64,000 nucleotides of DNA, taken from NCBI RefSeq assembly GCF_958450345.1, contig NC_088782.1, positions 103,570,358 through 103,634,357 of the forward strand, given 5' to 3'. The notes under the pieces were generated by a model. That model was given only the letters and a program-made list of their open reading frames with translations. It did not search any database and was not told the origin of the DNA. This document shows positions 25,003 to 37,750 of the stretch, in pieces (positions within the stretch are counted from its first letter, which is position 1; each line of letters starts with the position of its first letter). Both the position numbers and the translations under genes were made by a program. Origin of the DNA: Calliphora vicina. Its lineage: Eukaryota > Arthropoda > Insecta > Diptera > Calliphoridae.

Positions 25003-25576
25003 AGGTATATTCGGCTGTGCCGAATCTTATATACCCTTCACCAAATTATACTTCAAAATACAAATTTTAGGTAAACAAAATTAATTTTTTTCCAAAGTTG
25101 TTTTTTTAATTTTTTGGAAAATTTTTTTTTGAATTGTTATTTTAAATTAAATTTTTTTTTTGGTTTTTTAAATTTTAAAATTTTTTTTGGTCCAAAAAAA
25201 ATTCGGGGTAAAAAAATATATTTTTTCCGATTTTGACTCATTGTAGGTCCAACTTACTATGGTCTTATATACGTAGTTGTAAAGGTCTTTGAAATATCTA
25301 TCATTAGATATCCATATTGTCTATATTAATGACTTAGTAATCCAGATATAGGTCAAAAATAGGAAGATTTGGATCCCGAAGATATCTAGGGTCTTCAGAA
25401 AATTGATTTCAACAGAGAGACAGACGGACAGACAGACCGACATGGCTTAATCGACTCCGCTATCTATAAGGATCCAGAATATATATACTTTATAGGGTCG
25501 GAAAATTTTATTGTGGAAATTACAAACGGAATGAAAAACTTATATATACCCTTCTCACGAAGGTGAAGGGTATAAA
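25003..25576. repeat. hairpin-plus-TIR repeat (TATACCCTTCACC family), copy B
   Basis: The cleanest copy. After AACAAGTAAGAGAGGTATATTC comes the hairpin ATTCGGCTGTGCCGAAT, then TATATACCCTTCACC, the family core, and the closing GGTGAAGGGTATA. The AACAAGTAAGA leader also precedes the ATACCCTACACC-type copy at 32333, linking the two subfamilies. Confidence 0.8.
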
Positions 25577-26466
25577 AAATAAACTTTCATACTGATACAT
25601 ATACTCCTAAGCTACATACTTATACTTATTTATTAACATTTAATTTTTTTGTTCATCCCCATTGTGCAACATCCGAAATGACGTCAAACCACCTAAAATT
25701 TTACAACATCTAAACAAATTGCCAAAATAGACCAAATACATAATCAAGTTCATTTCTCAAATCTTACGTTTTTTTTTTTGCTACACATAATCACTGTATG
25801 ATATAGATAAAGAGTGAATGTATTTGTGTTCAGATATTTGTGTTGACATTCCAGTTTAATTTTAATAAATGGACTTGTTTTGCTACCGAATTTAACGGTA
25901 TTTTTTACTATAATATTCATGTGGGTTTTTGAACTGTATTGGAAGTAAAATGGGAATGTTTTATTTAAAATGGGGGGAAATTAATCAATATTTAACGTTT
26001 TAATTAAATTAAATAAGTTGATATTGTTTAAAAGCCAATGTTCATAATTTAATTTAAATTTGTGTGATATATGGAATGACCTATAAAAAGAATGCTTTTT
26101 GAAATGAATTTAAGCTAAATTAACTCGAATAAAATAAAGAGATTAATTGAAATCACATTAATAATAACTTTTAACCTGAACTTAGCAGTAATGAAAAGTC
26201 TTATATTAAAAATTTTTACTCAAAATTATTTAAATATTTTTCTAACACTATCATTAGCAGAATATAACAAGTTTATTTGAGTTAGTTTCGAGAATTTTTT
26301 GAAATGTGTCAATTTTATGTTCAAGAACCAGTCACATTCTGTGTGAGTTCTCTTCTCCCCTAGGTTTTCAACAGACTTCTATTAGTACCGAATGGCAATA
26401 ATTTGTCATGTTATTGACGGATAATACTTGAGTTTGGTATCGTCGGAAAGGTAAATGAATTTATAA

Positions 26467-26823
26467 CACTGCGTTTACATGATGATTTTTACAACGTTGC
26501 TTTTGCAACGTCTCTTTTTGTTTGTTGGCGAGTGGTGTAGAGAAGCTTGGGGGGTAAACAAATAGACTCGATTTGTGTTTTTCGTGTCTTTTTTCAGATT
26601 TCTCTTTATACTAATTTCTTTTCATCTTGTTCCGTTTTATTCTTTCCCTGATTTTGAAGTTTAATAAAGAAGATTAACCGATTAAACAATAAAAATCAAC
26701 CCTGGCTGCAAAAAAAGATATGAAACCAAAATTCATCGTATAAACGCAACATGATTTTGGAAGCAACTTCAAAAGGGAATGAAGAAAAAACGACGTTGTA
26801 AAAATCATGGTGTAAACCTAGCC
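26467..26823. mobile_element. 357-bp MITE, probable TAA duplication
   Basis: The arms GTTTACATGATGATTTTTACAACGT and (inverted) GTTTACACCATGATTTTTACAACGT are inverted over about 30 bases. TAA is present on both sides (26464-26466 and 26824-26826). The outermost six bases of the two ends differ, so the exact termini are less certain than for other MITEs here. Confidence 0.6.
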
Positions 26824-27615
26824 TAATACAGCGAAATTACAAAACATTGCAAAATCATGCTCAGGAAGTTAATAGGTTGGTTCGAAAAGTCTGCCTAAAA
26901 TGAGTTTTTTTGAGAAAAATTAAAAAATACCTTATTATTCATAATACAATTTCAATTTTATTGTGTTAAAGGTTTATAAAACAAATTTTGTATTCCACTT
27001 GGAGACCCATAGGAATCATTGTGATACCCTTTAGAAATAGAAGTAGGTATGAACTAGATGTGAAGAGAAGAAATGAATTGGAAAGAAAATAAAGAATTAA
27101 GGTTAGAAAGAAAATAAAGAATTAAAAAGGACTGAAAATTAATATAGACTGGGTTTCTCCGAGGCAGCCAATTTCCCTGATATATACTAATATATTGCCT
27201 AGTTCATATCTAGCTACATATATCCCCCAGTTCATCATGACATTTTTGGCCCAAGCCATTTTTGCCTGAGATCTAGGACAGTTACACATAATATGTTCTA
27301 CTGTTGCTAGTTCCTCAATATCAACGTACGTCCTACAAAAGTCCTATACTATTTACCAATGAAGGCTCTAATTTGGTTATCATTCCTACAAAAGACCAGA
27401 GACTTTTTCTATCCAACCCAATTAGTATTCTGGATGCCTTTTAAATATCAATCTATAGTAGTGTCATATAGGAGGTTTAACCTCCAAATCCCTATTAATA
27501 TAGTCCATATCCGTATCCTGTGTGGCCAGTTCATTTGCTATCTCCTTACAGTGCCCTGGTACCCACCACAATTGTGTATAGTTCCAATAACGTTTCATTT
27601 CTTACATTTCAACAC

Positions 27616-28164
27616 TTAGCTCGAGTGTATCAAAGCCATCAGTGCTGCCTGACTATCTACATAGATTATCACTACTCCTCTGTGTCGTGAGCCCTTATCA
27701 AGTGCTAGACTTTCCAGATCGCTAGGATCTCTGTCTGGAATACGCTGCATTCGTCTGAGAGTCTGTATGACTCTAATATATAAACTCCGGAACCATCTTC
27801 CCATCAGTGAAAACTGCAACCCCTTCAAATAGTTGCCCAGATCAATCTAATCGAATATTTTTAGGTAAACAAAATTAATTTTTTTTGTTTCCAAAGTTGT
27901 TTTTTTAATTTTTTGGAATTTTTTTTTTTCGAATTGTTTTTAAATTTTAAAATTTTTATTTAATATTTAACGAAAAAAAAACTTTAGGCATTGAGACCCC
28001 TTAAGCATTTCCTGAGTATTCTTATTCCATGATAATTTGTTATCAATGAATGTCTAAAAATACTTTGCGCCCTTTAACAAAGTCAGCTCAACGCTTTAAA
28101 GGGACCAACTCTGTTTGCGTTGGGTTTACACCCAGTCCACTTGCCTTGGCCCAGGTTGAGAGGT
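27616..28164 (-). pseudogene. LOA-like non-LTR ORF2 remnant, 3' part (RT end to RNase H)
   Basis: Minus strand: STWAKASGLGVNPT (28100-28190) is the RT segment after the YADD box; shifted frames give KYFxTFIDNKLSWNKN-like sequence. Further down, GRWFRSLYIR and IYVDSQAALMALIH are RNase H blocks (the DSQAAL Asp is present), followed by a WVPGHCKEIANELA-like stretch in another frame. A TATACCCTTCACC-family scrap sits at 27845-27970. Frameshifts throughout. Confidence 0.65.
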
Positions 28165-28964
28165 CACTTTGGTTGAAGTTCATAGAATGAGCGGCTAAAA
28201 ATAGAAGAAGTTGTCGAAGGACAATGAAACTTGGCACATAGGCATTTTTTGTTTGAATCAAAAATGAAAAATATCAGCCCACTTCCTGAGCATCTTCGGA
28301 CAGCATACCTCATACAAATAATCAATTAATATGTAAAAAATAAAAATGAAATCATTGAATAAGGGCCTTTAGATAGAGACACACCTATTGGCAGAATAGT
28401 TTCTGCTATAATTATGCTACCATGCACCAGAAAATTCATGTTTTTTTACTTCACTTTATAGTTTTTTCTGTTTTTTTTTTGGAAAGGATCAGGAGCAGCT
28501 GAATTTTCTTTTAGCTTTTAGCTGAGACCTCAAGCTATAATTTGACATATTTCGTTAAATCTTTTTAAAGCGCTAAAAAGATGCAGTCCACTGAAGTTGA
28601 TGAACATTGAAATTTTGATGTTGTTTATATTTTGTTCTACGAAATTTTTTATATGGCACTTTTTCCAACTTTTTTTAATGCAAATCTCATCTATGGCAAT
28701 TGTCATTTACGAAAATATTCAACAAAGTCAAATGATAAGTTTACTGTGATTGTAGCAAAAGATTGAATATACAGTAATTTTACATGCCATTTTAAACAAG
28801 AGAACATATATGAACTTCGAGCGTGTCTGTCCAAACAAATAATATATATCAGCCTAATATTACGAAATCATAATATTCAGATATCTGACAACAAAATACC
28901 AAAAAAATTATCTAAATCGGCGAACATGAAAAAAATGAATTTCGGCCACTCTTCAACCAATGTG
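28165..28964. mobile_element. TIR element 'CACATTGGTTGAAG', copy B (inverted, 800 bp)
   Basis: Ends CACTTTGGTTGAAG (plus, left) and CTTCAACCAATGTG (right). The body is the reverse complement of copy A at 22684-23828 over most of its length, with a different or deleted middle. It lies inside a reverse transcriptase remnant: RT motif C and downstream residues are at 28985-29060, and the next RT block is at 28100-28164. Confidence 0.75.
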
Positions 28965-29330
28965 GGCCTGTATGATTTCGCTGATTATCGAAAGAAACTT
29001 TCCCTTGATCAGAATCACAACGCCGTCCGCATAGGCAACCATCTCCCTACCCATATTTTCAAAGATCCTGAGAATAGAGTTCACCGCTAGTAACCATAAT
29101 TGGGGAGACAATACTCAACCTTGCGGTATACCACTGGGTGATAAACCCAAGCTACCAAGCATTGAAACTATTTGATAGTTCCATTTCAACTATCGACTTC
29201 CATATTGCCTCTATCTTAATGTTACTAAAGGCTCCCTGTATGTCCAAAAACGCAATGGGTTAAAATATAGGTTAAGTTCGGAAGAGCCTAGAGGAACCCC
29301 TCTTAGTATATTTTACGCGTTTCGTATTTT
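28965..29330 (-). pseudogene. LOA-like non-LTR reverse transcriptase fragment, 5' part
   Basis: Minus strand: PIAFLDIQGAFSNIKIEAIW (RT motif A, LDIxGAF), then in another frame LLAVNSILRIFENMGREMVAYADGVVILIKGKFLSII. The catalytic YADD is mutated to YADG. The domain order and wording match LOA-type RT. It continues at 27616-28164 on the far side of an inserted TIR element. Confidence 0.7.
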
Positions 29331-31470
29331 AAAGCTATTGCTGTTGATATATCCTTCAAAAAAAATATATAAAATTATTATTAAGTTCCCTACGAAACTT
29401 TTTTCAAGGAGGCAAAGAGTAATTGTGGTTCTTTGGTCAAAAAACTACGAAAAGAGAAAAATATGAATTTTCCCCTTATTTTCAAATTTAAAATCGATTA
29501 TTTTCAGACTCCTAAAGGTTATTGGTTTGAAACTTATTTCATATGATTTTCTTATTTTTTTCGATTATAAATTTTTAAAAAATTTAAATTTGAATTTTCA
29601 AATATATATAAGGATAAGGGTCTTTGGGTCCGTCTTCAAAAAATAAACTCGAATACTCTTCTGCAGCCAGTTAGAATTGGCGGATTTATTTTCAAAATAA
29701 CATGGCTGCGACATATTAAAGGGATGCTTCGGATTAATCAATATAATTTGAGCTTAATTTGCTAAAATCTTAATTCGGAATTAAAAAATGTCAGCCATTC
29801 ATACCATAAATTCATTCTCAACATGTAATGCTTTACTTTCATTAAAAGGCTTTTATTTAAATATAATTCATTCATCGATGAATTAATGGAATTCATTCAT
29901 TAATTTCAATAATTGATTAATTTTTTTTAATTCAAATCTAATACAAATTGAATTAAAATATTTATTGTTCTTTTTGTTTTGTTTAGCTTTTAAGTATTGA
30001 TAAAATGAATTGATAACAAATTTAATCATTCAATACATTTTAAAGGCAATTTTATAATGAAATGATTCAATGAGGAATTAATTCTACAAATAATTAATTC
30101 TCTAGGGAATGAATTCCATACATATGAAGTACCCAAAAATTAAGACTATGAATTAATTCATAATAAATTCATTAACAGAATGGTAAAGATATAAACATTC
30201 CGTGCCTTTGGGGAAGATATTGCTTTTATTTAGCATATTAATTAATGGCATAATTATAAAACTATTTAAATTAAAAGGAATCAAAGTTTGGCATGTCGCC
30301 CAATTATTGCTTCAGGTTTTTCCCAACAAAATGCTTTCAGGGAAAACAAGTTTTACAATACAGCCGACTGACTAGTTTTAAACAGCATTTTTCTAGAATA
30401 ACTATTAGCATTTCTTTGCCATACACTCAAAAAATCAAAATCTTGTGTCACACACAAAAATATTTTATGCAACATTTATGATAATCGCCAAAAGAGCTCC
30501 ACTAAAACTATGTTATTGTGTTTTGTTTGTTCAAATATAAAAGAAATAATAAAAATTAACAATTCATAATTTCAAAATGAACTAATAAATAAACCAATCA
30601 AATAATCATAAACAATAGAAATACCAAAGTGAAATATTATTAAGAAAGAAACAGAAACAAAAAAAAATAAAAATAACAAAACAAAACTATTTTCAAAGAA
30701 ATATACAAAAAACAAGACTTTATTAGTTAGCTGTTATAAATACCAAAACTATAAATGGGGAATTTCCCACCATACAAAAACTAACAAAATCTGCAAAATC
30801 ATAACATTTCTTTAAATATTTCAGATAAAATATATACAAATATGGACATAACAAAAAAAATCTCTAAACTAAAAAACTGAAATGTTTGAAACTTACGTCA
30901 TTTATAAACGTAGAGAATTTGTATGGCCCCAACATTATTTTAATTTGACTTAAATTTTTGCCAATTCAAAGTGAGAAAGTAGTAAAGTTTTGTTTTTAAA
31001 ATTTAAATTTTATTTTAAATGTTTTATATGTTTTATTTTTTATATTTTTTTTCTGGTGGTCTGGCGTCTTTGTGACGCCAAATCTGTATCTATTTTAGAT
31101 GCAGACATAGAGATAGAGTTTAAAGGTGTGTTCGTTAGTCGTATTATCATTTTATTTTATATCATTTCATTTAATTTTTTGTTTGTACCATCTATTTAAA
31201 TGCATTAATTAAATTGTTGTTTTAATTTTTAACCTGTTCATCTTGCCATTTATGGGGGATAAACCCACTATATACAAATTACCCTTGTCACACTAACAAA
31301 TAATTTAAAACAACAAGCAATGCGCATTTTGAATCTGCGTTAGGTTTCAACTAAAATGCAATTCATTTACGATAAATTACTTAAATAAGTGCCGATTTAC
31401 CAATTTAGTAACAACCGTTTGTACCGAAAATATTACATATAGTAGTAAATTTTTAATGAATATGTGCATT
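29331..31470. other. AT-rich stretch, nothing firm
   Basis: Contains AT-rich GAATTAATTC-type inverted words at 29860-30170 and an A-rich run at 30530-30860. There is a short hairpin at 31055-31085 around GGCGTCTTTGTGACGCC. No gene seen. Confidence 0.35.
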
Positions 31471-32040
31471 AGGGTGACAGTCGATCTATTTTTTAGATTT
31501 CAAAGATTGGAATATTGTGACACTAGGCCTAAAAGTTAAGTGCTGAAAATTTGAGCCAAATCGGACAACGATTTTGGGACGCGCATCGAGCTCAAAGTTC
31601 AGATATATGCAAAATTTTACTATTTATATGAAATAAATAGGTGAAACCTGTTAATTTTCTTCATTGTTTTCCAGAAATATGTAGATTTATTTATATTATT
31701 GAAAATTACATTAAAAAAAAAATTTGTTGGAGATTAACCCTGTAAATATTTTGGGTCAAAATGGCCCAAAAACAGTATTATCGCTAAAATTCATAAATAA
31801 TGCAAATTTTTCAGTTTTTGTAAAATTTTTGCTACTAACTAAATACTTTTGCAATTGAATACAAAAGAATCGAAATGCGTACGTAATTGTCGTTGTAATA
31901 AGATATAAATGACAAAAATTGGTTAATAAATGTTAAAGTTAGTTAAGTCAGGCCACTTGAACAAGAAATTTAGGAAAACAAATTAACATATTTTGAGGAA
32001 AATTAAAATAAATACTGATAAAGGATAGGATACCGTTAAC

Positions 32041-32224
32041 CATAGAGAAACATAGAGCGGAAACTTGAAAAACGCTAAAAAAAAAAATTACTCAAAATAA
32101 TCACACATACGAGTGTTGTTTTTTTCACATAGTTTTGTCTACTAATACATTCTCACCACTTAGGTTTCTGACAACTAAGTTAGGTCTTTCACAGCAGAGT
32201 TTCCGTCTATGTCTATTCTCTATG
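32041..32224. mobile_element. hAT-like MITE 'CATAGAGAA', subfamily 2 copy 1, 8-bp duplication
   Basis: Ends CATAGAGAAACATAGAGCGG and TTCTCTATG; perfect 8-bp target duplication CCGTTAAC at 32033-32040 and 32225-32232. Inside: CGAGTGTTGTTTTT, TACATTCTCACCACTTAG and TTAGGTCTTTCACAGCAGAG, shared with the copy at 55801-55993. The 8-bp duplication is the hAT hallmark. Confidence 0.85.
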
Positions 32225-32332
32225 CCGTTAACCTACAAAATTTATTTTTTTTCATTTTAAAATTTTTGTTAAACAAATTTCACAATTTGTTTATCATCAC
32301 ATTGGGATTTATTGAAATCATAATAGAGAATA

Positions 32333-33013
32333 AAACAAGTAAGAAAGTATGGTCGGTCAAGCCCGACCATATAATACCCTACACCAAGTAAATGAGTAAA
32401 AATATTTTTCTTTTAAAATATCAATAATTTATATTTTTGAGTGATTTTTGGAAGTGGGCCTTATATGGGAGCTATGACCAATTATGGACCAATCACCACA
32501 AAATTAGGTCGTGTGATTTATGTCTATATTAAAGTTAACTATGTTGAATTTTGTGTGTATACCAACATTTTTAAGCGATTTATGCACTTTAAAGTGATTT
32601 TCGGAAGCGGGTCTATATGGGAGCTATGACTAATTATGGACCGATCGTAACAAAATTTGGTGACATGAATTTTGTACATATAAAACTTATTTGGAGCGAA
32701 ATTTGTGTAGATACATAGATAAATTAAACATTTATGACCGATAAAGTCCAATTTCGAGGGGACATTTGTATGGGGGCTAGGTGAAATAATGGACCGATTT
32801 CAGCCAGTTTCAATAGGCTTGGTCCTTGGGCCAAATCTGATCGAAATATCTTTAAAATTGCGACCTGTACTCTGCGCACAAGGTTTACATGGACAGCCAG
32901 CCAGCCAACCAGACGGACGGACGGACATCGTTTATGTTAGACTAATATTTTTGGGCGTTACAAACATCTGCACAAACGCATAATACCCTCCCCACTATGG
33001 TGGTGTAGGGTAT
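32333..33013. repeat. hairpin-plus-TIR repeat (ATACCCTACACC family), copy 2
   Basis: AACAAGTAAGAAAG, then the hairpin GGTCGGTCAAGCCCGACC, then ATAATACCCTACACC; closes with GGTGTAGGGTATA. Inside are two diverged copies of a GGAAGNGGG(CC)T-TATATGGGAGCTATGAC module (32450 and 32600) and GACGGACGGACGGACATCG. Nested in the 31880-33560 repeat. The 62- to 70-codon ORFs inside are not conserved with copy 1. Confidence 0.75.
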
Positions 33014-33560
33014 AAATATGAAAAAATTATGTCCATAACTCATGTAGTTTTTCCGTAACTACGATTTAAATGTTGCGATTTTTGGGAAAAACCATTTTTT
33101 GACCATATTATGGAGAATGAGAACAATTTTCTTACTATTTTGAATTTTAAATAAAACCTATACAGAATTTTATAGTTCAGGTAACTTTAACCCTTAAATG
33201 GTGAAGGTCAAAGGTAAAACTTTGCAATATTTAGAATTTCTAAATTAAAGATTTCGAAATGTTATATATTTTTGGGCCGATTTTAATGAAACTTGAGAAA
33301 AATATTCATTAGGGTCTAACATTAACATCAACAGTGCAATTTTTTTATTTTTTAACCTTTAAGAGCACTTGGAGTCAAAATGACTGTGTTTTTCGTGATT
33401 TTAAAAGTTGAGAGTCATTTGGACCCCAAGTGCTATTAAGGGCTAATTTTCATTTTTTATGCTGTTATTTTAAATTCTGGACTTTATGTTATATTTTCCC
33501 CAAATTTCATTAAAATCGGCCCAAAAATATATAACTTCAACTTCCTCCATAAGATTGATA

Positions 33561-35060
33561 CTTTCGTGTGACCACACGGATTCCACATTTTAACGGTATG
33601 ATTTTTGTTTGTGCCTTGATTTTTTACCGCCTTCAGAACCGGTTGGCTATTGGGTTTGAAATGTCAAGTCAATTGGCTCATAGCTGCAATCTGTTGACCG
33701 CGATCCAGTATCGCGATATTTATTGAACGTGTAGCACACAGTAATGATGGATCGCAGAAACGTTCTTAATGGAGGTTACAATATTATTAATTCATTGTAA
33801 TGGCTCATTAATTAGATAAGATTGAAATTCTGGGAGTTTTATGATGGGTAGATCTACATGTAATGTTCAAAATATACATAGTTAGTTATGCCGGCGCAGA
33901 GGACCAACGATAAACTGAAATTCGGTAGAACATTCAGATATAATGAATTTGATAGATCAAGAATGCCCATAATGATAAAAGACATTTATGCACAACTGCT
34001 ACAGGACCATTCATATTCTAAATTAATAATAAATTTTGTCTCAAGTAGGCCAGCGTTGTCAGTGAATTGATAATATAATTCAAATAATGATTGTATTGTG
34101 ATATTAAGAAAGAGTATATATGTATGTATGTTATTAAATTTAAATACATATTTTAATGAAGCTTGCTGACATATTAGTTGTTAGCTATTGAGATTTATTT
34201 CAGAAAATTAGGTATAATTATTGCACATTTCTGAAGTGCAGCAACATAAAATCATGTTGTCATTTAACTATTTATGATTTATTATATTTATTTGTTTAAC
34301 AAATTAAAGCTAATTTTATTATTATGATTCTGAAAATATATTGAAAAAACTTAACTTTGATAAACCGCTAAATTTTGTTTTTAAATTTTTTGTTTTTTTT
34401 TATTTCTACAAATCAAAATATAATTAGATATTTTTTTGTTGAAATTTCAACAAAAATCTAAACGAAATCATTGTTTCTCATCTAAACTAATTAAAAACAA
34501 AATTCGCTAAAATATTTAACCAAATTGGACAACAACAAATAAATTAAATAAATAAATACCCCCCAAAATCAAAACTGTATTTTTTCAAAACCACGTTGTT
34601 TTCTGAAACTTTTTTTTTTTTTGCATATTTTTCTAACAAATATTAATGTTTTGTTATTGAAATAAAATAGAAAAAAAATACATTTTAGTTTATTTAAAAT
34701 TTATGCAAAGACAAAAAAATAAAATTTGTTTTTATATTTTAAGTCCACAATAAAAGAAGAGAAAAAAAAGAAGACAAGACTTAACAATAATAGAAAAACC
34801 CAAACGTCTTTAGTGACGTCTATGTAAATCAATCCCTGACATTATAATCTGAATAAAAGAAACAAAATAAACTTTAGCGAAATGAAATTAATTAGATAAA
34901 CCGACAAAAATCTATAACTAGTTCCAGATGATTTAGAGAAGGATTGAGAATTTTGATATTTTGTGGAACAAGCAGTACTTTAAATGTAGAACAGGCATTT
35001 ATTTATTTTGCAAGCATGATTTAAATTAGTTTAATGATTAAACATGTTTGTTGAATTGTG
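33561..35060. other. AT-rich stretch, nothing recognised
   Basis: A 60-codon open frame at 33888-34070 has no recognisable domain. The remainder is A/T homopolymer-rich. Confidence 0.35.
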
Positions 35061-35177
35061 AAGGTACGTTCACATTGTTGAAATATTTGCTGAAATGAGC
35101 GCCAAATGAAAGTGAAATATGGATGTTAAGTGTGCACAATTGTTACGTTAAATATTTCAACAATGTGAACGCACCTT
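35061..35177. mobile_element. 117-bp MITE with AAGGTRCGTTCACATTG ends
   Basis: The ends AAGGTACGTTCACATTG and CAATGTGAACGCACCTT are inverted and continue into GTTGAAATATTT, giving about 28 bases per arm. No convincing target duplication is visible. Confidence 0.7.
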
Positions 35178-36500
35178 AATAATAACGGGACAGATATCTT
35201 AAGTTTTCCTTTGATATTCTGTTTTATTGTATCTTCTAAATTCAATGTCCAGCCAGTGCTGAACGAAAAAGTTGTATTCATAGATTGGAGATAGTTCTGA
35301 ATTTGGGGATACACAGTGAATAACCGATATCTTAGTAATTTAGATCGACTTGGAGCACTTTCGGGAAAATAATTTTTTAACCTGAAAATCTAAATATCTC
35401 TATATTGATGCGCTTTGTATGACTTCTTTGATCTGTTGGAGAGGGATGTCAGATGGTTAAATAGATTAGAATTGTTTCTATAAAGACTGGATATTTTACG
35501 TCTTTGGCCATTATTTGTGGACGTAACAAGTCCACTATGTTGGTGTAATGCGTAGAAACTGTCCTAACCGATGCCAAAAAGATAATTTTAAAATAAATTG
35601 TGAAATATCTTTTAAACTATTAAAGAAATGAAGTAAGTAAAAGTAAAAACATTGGTATAACAACCATTTGTAAAACCTTTCAAAAATCTACTTATTTCAA
35701 CTCGATGTGGTCATGTTTAACACCAATAGATCATCCTGTATTCAAACAGGGTTTATTATCAGTTCGGCTTCACTTTGGGACTTTCGACAAGTATTCGAAA
35801 TTTATATTTATTGGTTCATTAATTAACAATTCAAGTTTACTGATTACAGGTTTTGTTATGACGTGATAATAACATCAGTTCAAGTTTCTTATGTGAATGA
35901 ATAAGACGTCTTTCAAAATTTAGAAGGGAATCTTAAAAAACTTTCGAACTTGCATTTTGCGAGCAGTTTTTTTAAACAGTTGCAACAATTCAATTGTAAT
36001 CGAAACTCTTTCAGAACATGAATTTTTAAACAAGGCTCTTTAATTATTTGCCATTATTTATTTTGTTTCTGTGACCAATAAACATTTGGTAAAGTTATCG
36101 TCGTTCCCCAATACTTTATCAGTCTTTTTTTCTGGTGCGTCAAAAACAATTTCTTTGATTTTGGAATTTTGGGAAAGAACAGAAACTTTCAACATGGAAA
36201 TTTCAAAAAATTAAAGCTTTTGCAACTATTTTATTGTAATCATGTTGAATTATTTTCCATTATTTCCATGCAGCTGCTTCAGTGACCGATAAATATTTGG
36301 TGAAGATCCCTAATCTTCTAATTTTTGAAGCTGCTAAAACATCTTCTGTGATTTTGGAGTTTTGGGAAAGAACATGTGATTCTGGATCATACAACATGAG
36401 AATTCTAAAAAATCGAAATTGATGACGGAAAATGAACTATTCTTAAAATGTTTTGGAGTCTTAACATTTTTTTTTTACAAAGTAAGTTTTGAAAAATGCT
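35178..36500. other. AT-rich stretch, nothing recognised
   Basis: Locally repetitive wording (GATTTTGGAATTTTGGGAAAGAACA at about 36158 and 36350) suggests a diverged internal duplication of about 190 bases. No gene seen. Confidence 0.35.
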
Positions 36501-36506
36501 CTTGAA

Positions 36507-37750
36507 TTATTTTCCATTATTTTTAAGTTGCTGATTCTGCAATCTTCTAATAGCTACAGACTCGGTGCAATATTGTTCGAATATTGTGCTGTTGTAACAG
36601 CTAAAACTATACAATTTTCTAATACGGAGGTCTGAATCGAGGAAAAGGCCACCTTCTACTGGGTTTGTCCATAAGTAGGAATTGAGCCTGTAGATCGACC
36701 TCAGTTGCGCCAGAACTTCTAATATTTTCGGGGACATGTTTTTCTCTGTGCAAGCTATAATATAAGTCTGACAAGTATTCCCCAACTACGGAATTGATGA
36801 CGTCTCCATAAAAGCGTCCCTATACGATCTTCGATCCAGTGCATCGTTTACATGCCTCTGTATGTTCTCCGCGTATAGAAGAATATTCTTCCTGACATGC
36901 GTCGGGAGAGACTGAAATGACATCCCGGAGGAACTGGTAGAACATTCGTTTCCCTCTAAAGATTGTATTCCGAGGAAATTTACAACCCCTGATAGTTCTT
37001 AAGGCAACATTTATGCATAATTTTTGCATCTTTTAAAGTTTTCCACTGGATATCTCTCAACGAAGGTGGCCGACAAATATTTTGGATAATGGATAAAGAT
37101 TCTTTATCCTTGCCGCAAGTAACTTTAGAGTAGTAGAGTTCTTTATCGTGGTAAAAGCCAAATAATTGAGCAACTTCTTTTTCCTGTATCTTCAATTCGA
37201 CCTCATTTTTCTCAAAATGGCATCATGCGGTATTCTGCAACCGCGAGAAAGCAGACAGATTCCAACTGTATGATGTCTCCAATGACATCCTACCGGGAAC
37301 TGTTTTTGTCAACATTTGAATGAGAGAACAATAGTTTTCTTGTGTTAAGGGTGTTCCGAGAATTTTGCAGCATGTGATAATCGTTAAGGCAACATATTGG
37401 AGGTATTGGGTCACTCAACGAAGGTTACCACATTAATTATCCAAGAACTGACTAATCGTTTTCTGAGGTAGCTTCTTTATTCTTGTCCCAGGTAGCTGGT
37501 GGAGGATAAGAGATTCAAAACTATTCGCGACATGTGACAAAATGGCAACCGGCTTATATAACTGCCCGTCTTTTCCAGTTTTGATTATCGGCATGTCTCT
37601 ATTCCTTTTCCAGACATTGGTTAAGACCAGGCTATTCACTGACTGTTTAAAAACATCAGAGCCAATAGCCTTGGATGGTTTACGTGTGGTGTTTCCGACA
37701 CTGGAAGGTTGTGAAATTTGCGCCATAACAATATTTCTTGTCTCACCCTG
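36507..37750 (-). pseudogene. Jockey/Juan-type non-LTR reverse transcriptase remnant
   Basis: Minus strand, in family order: NVWKRNRDMPIIKTGKDGQLYKPVAILSHVANSFESLILHQL (split by small changes; this is the PKPGKDxxxxxYRPISLLS block), then CKILGTPLTQENYCSLIQMLTK (the KILGVTL block), then VALRTIRGC (the QNxALRTITGC block), then EVLAQLRSIYRLNSYLWTNPVEGG (the C-terminal LSQLRSG...LWTNPVEAA block). Catalytic motifs A-C are missing between the first and second blocks. Stops and frameshifts separate every block. Confidence 0.75.

Larger units (their letters stand above)
31880..33560. repeat. interspersed repeat related to 1500-2540, arranged head-to-head
   Basis: Segments 31880-32020 and 33010-33360 are inverted relatives of the interior of the 1500-2540 element. 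Segment 33440-33550 matches it in direct orientation, so the stretch is palindromic about position 33400. The centre carries TTGGAGTCAAAATGACT and its inverse AGAGTCATTTGGACCCCAAG. A hAT-like MITE and a hairpin/TIR repeat are inserted. Confidence 0.55.

Noticed and set aside
26467..26823. Treating the TTTACAACGTTG arms as a regulatory palindrome
   Set aside because: Arms lie 300 bases apart with TAA flanks, so a transposon explanation is simpler.
32209..32983. 60-70-codon ORFs around 32.2-33.0 kb
   Set aside because: Read-through of the hairpin/TIR repeat and MITE edge; the sister copy at 4940 has stops in the same frames.
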